Assembly: GCA_028280715.1 (NCBI GenBank)
Contig: JANQLG010000028.1
Location: 1 to 58,338 of the forward strand
Origin: Spongiibacteraceae bacterium
GTDB lineage: Bacteria; Pseudomonadota; Gammaproteobacteria; Pseudomonadales; Dasaniaceae
Reading direction: 5' to 3'
Length of the DNA: 58,338 nt
The notes beneath the pieces were generated by a model, which saw only the letters and a list, made by a program, of their open reading frames with translations, was not told the origin of the DNA and did not search any database. Positions 52,892 to 58,338 of this stretch are shown here, one piece after another; the first letter of the stretch is position 1, and every line of letters begins with the position of its first letter. A program made the translations under genes and the position numbers.

Positions 52892-53608
52892 ATGACAGTG
52901 CTAGTAAATGTGATCGACTTTGACAAAAACAGAGAGCAGCGATTACGCAAACAACTGGAAGAGTTACATAGCCAAGAGGCAGTACTGAGTTACTATCAAC
53001 TGCAGGGTTTTTTGTTTTCTATTGCCTGCTCACCTGAGCAAATCAGACCCTCCGAATGGTTCGATCTGATTTGGTTAAGCGATGATCCCCAATTCGATGA
53101 TGAGAAGGATGCCCGTGATTTTTTTCGTACGGTAGTCGCTCTTTCCGAACACATTGCCGACATGGCGCGTCAACGTCGGTTCCTTCCCTTTAGTGCCAGT
53201 TACTCCGAGCGTTGGTTGTCTGAATTATCCGAGTGGTGTGATGGTATGTTGATTGGTCATCAATACCTTGAAGATCTTTGGCTGATCACATTGGATGATT
53301 TGGATGATCAGACCTTTATTGAAGAAGTCGATGCGGCGCTGGGACTTGCCTCAACCTTTTATGAAATGGCCTCGGATAAACAGCTGAGTTTTGATGAGGA
53401 GCTCGCACTTACTGACGATCATTTGCCCGACGCCTACGAGTTGTTTTGGAAGGTGCTTGGCACTTACGCCACGATAGGCCGGATTTGGGCAGAAAATACC
53501 TGGGAAATGGATTCCGAACAGCTCTTCCTGGCGCTGGAGTCTGTGCCTAAGGATGAATTATGTCCCTGTGGCAGCGGCCTGATATTCGCAAAATGCTGTC
53601 TGCACTAA
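52892..53608 (+). CDS. YecA/UPF0149 family protein with SEC-C motif
   Basis: This 238-aa protein contains the UPF0149/YecA helical domain (YYQLQGFLFSIACSPEQIRPSEWF, YLEDLWL and a late IGRIWAEN) and ends in a SEC-C-type zinc motif, CPCGSGLIFAKCCLH, with the Cys-Cys...Cys-His ligands. In E. coli YecA binds ribosomes and nascent chains. The exact function of this homologue is uncertain. Confidence 0.87.
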   Translation: MTVLVNVIDFDKNREQRLRKQLEELHSQEAVLSYYQLQGFLFSIACSPEQIRPSEWFDLIWLSDDPQFDDEKDARDFFRTVVALSEHIADMARQRRFLPFSASYSERWLSELSEWCDGMLIGHQYLEDLWLITLDDLDDQTFIEEVDAALGLASTFYEMASDKQLSFDEELALTDDHLPDAYELFWKVLGTYATIGRIWAENTWEMDSEQLFLALESVPKDELCPCGSGLIFAKCCLH

Positions 53609-53736
53609 TCTGTATCAAGTCATAGGTTTGCAACACCAAAAGTGGTATAAATAAGCATCATTTGTTTAAGCAGCACATCTCCTGTCATGGAAGAGGCCGG
53701 TTGGTAGTTGTGCACATTGACAGGGATGGACTGAAT

Positions 53737-54828
53737 ATGGCAATTAAAACCAAGAATTTCAAAGAGTTAGCTGAAAAAATCTGCAGCGAAACAGAAGCAT
53801 TGCTGCCTACCCAATTCGAGCGCACCGCGGCAAGAAAAGTATTGCTGGATAAAGTGGAATCACTGTTGAAAGAAAGTGATTTTATCGATTCCACGCCAGA
53901 GTCTCGCCGGGTGACTATCCTCCTGTCTGACATCCGTGGATTTACCGCACTGGCTGAAACCTACTCCGCCAAGACAGTTGTGGATTTATTAAATCGTTAC
54001 TTCTCGATTATGTCCGAAGTGATTGTTAAGTACGGCGGCACAATCGATAAGTTGATGGGTGATTCGATTATGGTGCTGTTCGGTGCGCCGCGCAGTGATC
54101 GCAGCGACGTTGAGCGGGCTATTGCCTGCGCTGTTGAAATGCAGCAGGCGATGTCAGATTTTAATCAGCAAAATGATCACCTGGGTTTGCCGGAAATGTT
54201 CATGGGGATTGGCGTCAATACCGGTGAAGTGATGGCGGGTCCTATCGGCTCTGACCATCATCGTGAATATACTGTGATCGGTGATGAAGTGAATCTGGCC
54301 TCACGCATTGAGGCCCAGAGTTTGAGAGGGCAAATCCTGATTAGTGAGAATACCTACGAGCTGGCAATGCCTTATGTTTTAGTGGGCGACCCTAACAGGG
54401 TGCAGGTCAAGGGTAAAAAAGAAGCGGTTAATTTGTACGAGCTGTTGGGTACCACCAAGCCGCGTGCGATGACGGTTCCGAGACGAGAAATTCGTAAGAG
54501 CCCGCGTGTTAATGTCAATATGCCTTGTTACTTTCAACGTTTGGATGGAAAAAATGTGCTGCCTGAGCACTATAAGGCACAGGTGATTGATATTGGCTAT
54601 AACGGTCTGCAAATGGTTAGCCCGATTGCATTGGAAACCTTTGCAGAAATTAAAATGCAGGTTTCTCTGCAATTGCTTGGCAGTGCTACTACCGATATTT
54701 ATGCCCGGGTTGTCACCGCTGAAATGACTGATGGCAAAGTTGTCTGTAGCCTGGAGTTCTCTGGTATCGACATGGCCGGGCAGCAAACCATCAAGCAGTT
54801 TGTCGACAGCCAGGTAGTACTTGCTTAA
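53737..54828 (+). CDS. class III adenylate cyclase fused to a PilZ domain
   Basis: The 363-aa cytoplasmic protein carries a CHD cyclase domain (about 55-225) and a C-terminal PilZ domain (about 250-355). Catalytic features look intact: metal Asp in LSDIRGFT (Asp65) and MGDSIMVLFG (Asp109), Lys in TIDKLMGD, the base-specifying Asp in IGDEVN (Asp183), and Asn186 and Arg190 in VNLASR. The PilZ part has RREIRKSPR and DIGYNGLQM. So c-di-GMP could control cAMP synthesis. I prefer the ATG at 53737. An open TTG start at 53662 is less likely. CpdA, at 30224, would degrade the product. Confidence 0.9.
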   Translation: MAIKTKNFKELAEKICSETEALLPTQFERTAARKVLLDKVESLLKESDFIDSTPESRRVTILLSDIRGFTALAETYSAKTVVDLLNRYFSIMSEVIVKYGGTIDKLMGDSIMVLFGAPRSDRSDVERAIACAVEMQQAMSDFNQQNDHLGLPEMFMGIGVNTGEVMAGPIGSDHHREYTVIGDEVNLASRIEAQSLRGQILISENTYELAMPYVLVGDPNRVQVKGKKEAVNLYELLGTTKPRAMTVPRREIRKSPRVNVNMPCYFQRLDGKNVLPEHYKAQVIDIGYNGLQMVSPIALETFAEIKMQVSLQLLGSATTDIYARVVTAEMTDGKVVCSLEFSGIDMAGQQTIKQFVDSQVVLA

Positions 54829-54894
54829 GTCATATCAACGACTGTTTTCTGGAAAGGGTTGAGTTCCGGCAGGGAACCAGTTACTTTTCGCCGT

Positions 54895-55101
54895 ATGGAA
54901 AACTCCGAAATACCTTCACTCAGCTCGCAGTTGTTAGCATTGCAAACCGAACATCGATCTCTCGACTTGGAGATTAGCCGCCTGGAATCCTACCCTTATA
55001 TCGATCAGCTGCAATTGCAACGTTTAAAGAGACAGAAGCTGCACCTCAAGCGAAATATTGAACGTATTAGAGCCCAGCTAATACCTGATCTCGACGCTTA
55101 G
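54895..55101 (+). CDS. YdcH-like DUF465 protein
   Basis: The 68-aa product has the DUF465 coiled-coil pattern: LLALQTEHRSLDLEISRLES, then LQRLKRQKLHLKRNIERI. The ATG at 54895 gives a compact protein but lacks a clear ribosome binding site. A TTG at 54859 would add 12 residues. The function of the family is unknown. It lies between two second-messenger proteins. Confidence 0.75.
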   Translation: MENSEIPSLSSQLLALQTEHRSLDLEISRLESYPYIDQLQLQRLKRQKLHLKRNIERIRAQLIPDLDA

Positions 55102-55189
55102 TTTTTTATGTAACGGCATATGTGGTCGCCTAAAAAAGATAAGACATTTGTCGCTATCAAACAAAATCTGTTGTAATACTAAACAGGGC

Positions 55190-55219
55190 TTTGTTAAATA
55201 AGATTTTGCTCAATAAGAC
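55190..55219 (+). repeat. two 15-nt tandem repeats
   Basis: TTTGTTAAATAAGAT and TTTGCTCAATAAGAC are adjacent, and a partial third unit (TTTGAGTGTG) follows. They lie about 50 bp upstream of the Hpt/HD-GYP gene. Confidence 0.55.
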
Positions 55220-55270
55220 TTTGAGTGTGTCGATAACGTTAACTGCACCTTTAATAAAGATAACTTGCTG

Positions 55271-56410
55271 ATGGCTGCTATGGATATTTTCCGCTGTGAT
55301 GACCTTGATGCTGTGTTAGTGAATGAGTTGCTCGAGGATGTCAATGATCACTACGTACTGAGTGAAAGTGCACTGGTACGGTTGGATACCAGGCCGGAGG
55401 ATCAGGAGCTAATTAACTCATTGTTTCGTTCGGTGCACACTATCAAGGGCGATTTGGGTATCGTCGGCTTTTCACCTGGTATGCCGTTGTTGATCGCTGT
55501 TGAAGACCTGTTGGGCATGCTCCGCTCAGGTGAAATGGAGCACAGCCCGATTATCAGTGATTTGATACTACTGGTTTTGGATAGAGTAAGAGCCTATCTC
55601 GACAGCTTTCGAGAACGCGGTTATGTCGAATACGATCATGGCCAGGTACAAGAACTAGGCGCGATGCTAACGGCAGTCATGGAAGCGTCGAAGGATACAC
55701 GCATCGAACTTATCGCCGCTGTTATTCGACAGCTAGATCCAGATGTTGTTATTGAGCCTGGAGTCGAGCAACAAGCCGACCAAGTCACCGCCCCTTTTCT
55801 AACTGACTTTGGCTTAGAGGATGATCAGGATGTGGTTTTTTTTCGCTCCCTGATTACACCGGTGGAACAGCGTTCTCATTTTTGGTTGGGGCGCAATGAT
55901 AGAATTTTAAAAATGTCGTTGATATTGAATCAGCTGGCCGGTAATCGTGTAGATAAAAAACAATTGGCAATTGCAGTGTATGCCCATGATTTTGGTATGG
56001 CCTTTTTACCCTTTGAATTGCTCCACAAAGAAGAGGCACTATCCAATAATGAAATTTTATTATTGCGTTCTCATGTGCAAGCGGGCATTCAGCTATTGCA
56101 AAACAATGATAAATGGCAAGGAGCCAAGGAAATCGTTGCCCAGCATCATGAGGCCGCTAATGGTTCGGGCTATCCCAATGGTTTAAGGGAAAAAGAAATT
56201 TGTGATGGCGCAAAAATTTTAGCGATTGCCGATACCTTTGATGCCATGACCCATCAGCGTGCGTATTCGTCGGAACAGAAACGGCCAATAATACGCGCAG
56301 TGAAAGAAATTAATGATCATTCGGGCAAGCAACTGTGTCAGGAATGGGTAGATATATTTAACCAAGCTGTTCAGCCCGTGCTGCTGGCACACCGGGCCAG
56401 ACAGTTGTAA
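55271..56410 (+). CDS. Hpt domain plus degenerate HD-GYP protein
   Basis: The 379-aa protein has an N-terminal Hpt domain with the phosphorylatable His in SVHTIKGD (near 56) and a C-terminal HD-GYP domain (about 200-370). Compared with active c-di-GMP phosphodiesterases, the first GHS-type metal His is lost (LGRNDR), HDIGK is HDFGM, and HHExxDGxGYP is HHEAANGSGYP. The main HD and HHE residues remain. I take the ATG at 55271, with a TTG at 55265 possible. It looks like a phosphorelay-controlled receptor or weakened enzyme. No cognate kinase is nearby. Confidence 0.85.
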   Translation: MAAMDIFRCDDLDAVLVNELLEDVNDHYVLSESALVRLDTRPEDQELINSLFRSVHTIKGDLGIVGFSPGMPLLIAVEDLLGMLRSGEMEHSPIISDLILLVLDRVRAYLDSFRERGYVEYDHGQVQELGAMLTAVMEASKDTRIELIAAVIRQLDPDVVIEPGVEQQADQVTAPFLTDFGLEDDQDVVFFRSLITPVEQRSHFWLGRNDRILKMSLILNQLAGNRVDKKQLAIAVYAHDFGMAFLPFELLHKEEALSNNEILLLRSHVQAGIQLLQNNDKWQGAKEIVAQHHEAANGSGYPNGLREKEICDGAKILAIADTFDAMTHQRAYSSEQKRPIIRAVKEINDHSGKQLCQEWVDIFNQAVQPVLLAHRARQL

Positions 56411-56435
56411 AAAAAATATACAAAGTGGGTGGATT

Positions 56436-56996
56436 ATGAAAATTATTTCCCGAGTATTAGTGCTTCTTTTGATTGCGGGTCTGGTGGCCTGTAACGCACC
56501 CGGCAACACTAAAAGTGAACGCCGCAACCATATCAATTCCATGCAGCGAGAAGTGCTCGCCGATTTGTATAAATTAAAACCTGATTCCAAAGATGAAATA
56601 GCCAGTGCGCCCGGTTATGCGGTATTTAGTAATGTCAGCTTGAAAGTGATATTTGCCGGTGTCGGCAATGGTTTTGGTGTGGTGGTCGATAACAGCAATG
56701 GCAGCAAAACCTATATGAAAATGGGCGAGGTTGGTGTTGGTTTAGGAGTGGGCGTTAAAGATTTTCGCGCCGTGTTTATCTTTCAAAGCCGCGAAGTGAT
56801 GAATCGCTTTATCGAACAGGGCTGGGCCTTTGGTGGCGAAGCCGATGCTGCTGCTAAGGCCGAAGAAAAAGGCGCGGCTGTCGGTGGTGAAGTGTTAGCG
56901 GATGATATTAAAGTCTACCAATTAACCGAAAGCGGTTTGGCGCTGCAGGCAATGATTACCGGCACCAAATATTGGAAAGATTCTGAATTAAATTAG
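56436..56996 (+). CDS. SYLF/YSC84 domain lipoprotein
   Basis: This 186-aa protein has a lipobox (LVAC, Cys19) and a SYLF-type domain: SAPGYAVFSNVSLKVIFAGVG, FGVVVDNSNGSKTYMKMGEVG, GLGVGVKDFRAVFIF and WAFGGEADAAAKAEEKG. SYLF domains bind lipids. A ribosome binding site AAGTGGGTGG lies shortly before. Role in the envelope unknown. Confidence 0.9.
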   Translation: MKIISRVLVLLLIAGLVACNAPGNTKSERRNHINSMQREVLADLYKLKPDSKDEIASAPGYAVFSNVSLKVIFAGVGNGFGVVVDNSNGSKTYMKMGEVGVGLGVGVKDFRAVFIFQSREVMNRFIEQGWAFGGEADAAAKAEEKGAAVGGEVLADDIKVYQLTESGLALQAMITGTKYWKDSELN

Positions 56997-57025
56997 CCGC
57001 GGAGTTAAATTAACTTCGATACACT

Positions 57026-57076
57026 ATAAAATTCGATATAAAAACTCGAAACAAAAATTCGAGCATAAAAATTGAA
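57026..57076 (+). repeat. four 12-13-nt imperfect tandem repeats
   Basis: ATAAAATTCGAT, ATAAAAACTCGAA, ACAAAAATTCGAG and CATAAAAATTGAA run in tandem and end 8 nt before the flavin reductase-like gene. They occupy the place where its ribosome binding site would be, and no classical one is visible. Confidence 0.65.
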
Positions 57077-57084
57077 CTCAATGT

Positions 57085-57696
57085 ATGTATATTGATTTAA
57101 CAGAGCTATCTACCAGCAAAGTCTACTTCACTTTAATTCAAACGATTATCCCGCGTCCGGTAGCGTGGGTGTTGTCAGATAATGGCAATGACAGCTATAA
57201 CCTGGCGCCATTTTCCTATTTTAATGCAGTGTCCAGTGACCCTCCTTTAATTATGTTATCCGTGGGCAAAAAGCCCGATGGCACACTAAAGGATACCCGC
57301 CACAATATTATTGAACGCGACCATTTCGTGGTACATATCGCGCACAGACAGCAAGTGGAAATGGTGACGGAAACTGCGAGAGGGTTATCGCACGGTGATT
57401 CTGAATTAAACAATGTTGATCTGAAAACCGTTGCTTTTGACGATTTTACCTTACCAAGAATCGAACAATGCCGAGTAGCACTGGCCTGCCATCGTTATCG
57501 CGTGGAGGACATCACGCCCAAGCAGGCCATGATTTTAGGTGAAGTAAAAGCTATTTACCTGGATGATGCTATGACGCAACAGGATGATAAAGGTCGTCTG
57601 AAAATTGATGCGAAAAAAATAGATCCGATTGCTCGTTTAGGTGGTGATGAATACGCGCTCTTTGGCGATGTTGTTGCCATACCAATTCCTCGTTAA
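57085..57696 (+). CDS. flavin reductase-like FMN-binding protein
   Basis: This 203-aa protein belongs to the flavin reductase-like split-barrel family: IPRPVAWVLSDNGNDSYNLAPFSYFNAVSSDPPLI across residues 23-57, then GTLKDTRHNIIERDHFVVHI and HCHRYR-type segment near 133. Such proteins bind FMN and may reduce flavins or act as oxidoreductases. No partner monooxygenase lies nearby. It is the last ordinary gene before the second cassette region. Confidence 0.88.
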   Translation: MYIDLTELSTSKVYFTLIQTIIPRPVAWVLSDNGNDSYNLAPFSYFNAVSSDPPLIMLSVGKKPDGTLKDTRHNIIERDHFVVHIAHRQQVEMVTETARGLSHGDSELNNVDLKTVAFDDFTLPRIEQCRVALACHRYRVEDITPKQAMILGEVKAIYLDDAMTQQDDKGRLKIDAKKIDPIARLGGDEYALFGDVVAIPIPR

Positions 57697-57769
57697 GGTC
57701 TGTGCGGAGATATATGTCAACCTGACGCATTTCTCCATCAGGGATGCTGTGGAAAATTAAGGAAAATGT

Positions 57770-57880
57770 ATGCGAATCAAAAAGATAAACTTAAAAACTA
57801 ATAGATTGGCTTTGGGGATATATCTCACTTTGTCCTGTTTAAACAAGACAATTTGTCGTCTATTTAACTGTTATGTGTAG
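57770..57880 (+). other. cassette junction region with a short reading frame
   Basis: A cassette-type crossover sequence, GTTATGTG, lies at 57869-57876 and matches the one after attC 3. Just before it are the palindrome GTCCTGTTTAAACAAGAC (57832-57849) and a small GAC/GTC stem, perhaps a decayed attC or a secondary integration site. A 36-codon frame (57770-57880, ATG behind AAGGAAA) has a lipobox-like LTLSC and ends just after the junction. It may be a remnant. Confidence 0.4.
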
Positions 57881-57889
57881 AAAAGAAAA

Positions 57890-58237
57890 ATGAGCACTCT
57901 ATTTGGAATCATAGTAATACTTATTGCCTCGGCAACACCGAGCCTGTTTCCTGTAGGCATATTGTGGCCACTGTCTATTGCTGCAGTTCTTAGCTTCATA
58001 TGTGGTGTTTCTGGAAAGTTCTCCACATTAAAATTTAGTGTTGGTGTAGTGGTAGGTTTTTGTGTTTGGGTATTAATAAATTTTTCATCTTGGGCTCAGC
58101 TAAGTGTAATTCTGGCTGCTTTACAAATTGCACCTACGTTCGTAGCAATATTGGTGTTTGCAATCGGTTTCTTTTTTAGTCCTGTGCATACACATAACAA
58201 GGCACGCAACCCGACGGCTACGCCGCCGGTTCGCTAG
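57890..58237 (+). CDS. cassette-encoded small membrane protein, unknown function
   Basis: This 115-aa protein has four hydrophobic helices (about 3-20, 24-42, 48-66 and 76-100). The last 12 or so residues (NKARNPTATPPVR) are encoded by the attC, so the stop lies in the site. The AAAAGAAAA before the ATG is a weak ribosome binding site. It fills one complete cassette from 57869 to 58240. No family is recognised. Confidence 0.75.
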   Translation: MSTLFGIIVILIASATPSLFPVGILWPLSIAAVLSFICGVSGKFSTLKFSVGVVVGFCVWVLINFSSWAQLSVILAALQIAPTFVAILVFAIGFFFSPVHTHNKARNPTATPPVR

Positions 58238-58246
58238 GCGTTATAT
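58193..58246 (+). other. integron attC recombination site 5
   Basis: R'' CATAACAA at 58193-58200 and R' AGGCGTTATA ending at 58245 bound a compact 54-nt site with GGCACGCAACCCG/CGGTTCGCTAGGC arms and a central GGCTACGCC stem. It is a shorter class than those at the left end. Confidence 0.88.
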
Positions 58247-58267
58247 TTTTTGATGTGAATAAGTACC

Positions 58268-58338
58268 ATGAAAGTCTCTGAAGCAGGAAATACGATCATA
58301 CCCGCTTATTACGCTCTCATAGAAAAAGGGTATCAAGT
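58268..58338 (+). CDS. start of a further cassette gene (partial)
   Basis: An ATG at 58268 opens a frame to the window edge, beginning MKVSEAGNTIIPAYYALIEK. It lies 28 nt after the crossover point of attC 5, as expected for the next cassette. The protein is cut off and not identifiable. Confidence 0.6.
   Translation, partial: MKVSEAGNTIIPAYYALIEKGYQ

Noticed and set aside
54379-54786. Open frame of 135 codons antisense to the cyclase-PilZ gene
   Set aside because: The plus-strand frame has clear domain motifs, so this is a shadow.

Overview
The window looks like chromosome from a marine-type gammaproteobacterium. The supporting genes are gshA, Rsd/AlgQ, dsbB, pilU, class I ribE, and the order tolC - DUF1249 - cpdA - yqiA - parE, which matches Escherichia coli without nudF. 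Base composition is moderate and many small regulatory proteins (PilZ, HD-GYP, CZB, class III cyclase) suggest an environmental lineage, perhaps Cellvibrionales-like. That placement is inference. No rRNA, tRNA, CRISPR array, IS transposase, integrase or prophage gene was seen.

Layout. (1) 1-2062 is the end of an integron cassette array: small AT-rich genes separated by attC sites, including one cassette that carries a divergent XRE regulator/partner pair with two palindromic operators. A TfoX C-terminal-domain gene follows at the array edge. (2) 2663-14000 holds a serine hydrolase, a soluble CZB chemoreceptor, two tandem periplasmic binding-protein paralogues, a four-gene MacB-type ABC exporter operon (read leftwards), a YdcZ-type transporter and a third orphan binding protein. 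(3) 13712-34000 is mostly core genome: DUF502, membrane glutaredoxin, DUF1631-PilZ, an orphan triheme cytochrome, pilU, DUF924, gshA, acpH, a FliL-like gene, dsbB, lrgAB, rsd, a WD40 lipoprotein, tolC, DUF1249, cpdA, yqiA and parE. (4) 33641-39117 has a translationally coupled cytosine-deaminase/membrane-protein pair and an RND efflux pair.

(5) 39194-50060 is the most interesting region, all read leftwards. A soluble NIT-like (nitrate-sensing) protein precedes nrtABC, which has a near-perfect sigma-54 promoter, then a porin and a terminator. After that comes a five-gene electron-transfer operon: a NirB-like FAD/[2Fe-2S] protein fused to a membrane domain with several histidines, an eleven-haem cytochrome c, a Tll0287-like haem lipoprotein, a monohaem cytochrome lipoprotein and a single-domain globin. 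There is no nitrate or nitrite reductase catalytic subunit in the window. I read this as a candidate NAD(P)H-to-periplasm electron conduit tied to nitrogen-oxide metabolism.

(6) 50209-57696 holds lhgO, ribE, a YecA/SEC-C protein, an adenylate cyclase-PilZ fusion, a YdcH-like protein, an Hpt/degenerate HD-GYP protein, a SYLF lipoprotein and a flavin reductase-like protein. (7) From about 57869 a second cassette region begins, with one complete cassette and the start of another. Integron cassettes therefore lie at both ends of about 55 kb of ordinary chromosome.

Several genes appear to start with TTG behind strong Shine-Dalgarno sequences, and short imperfect tandem repeats recur just upstream of genes.
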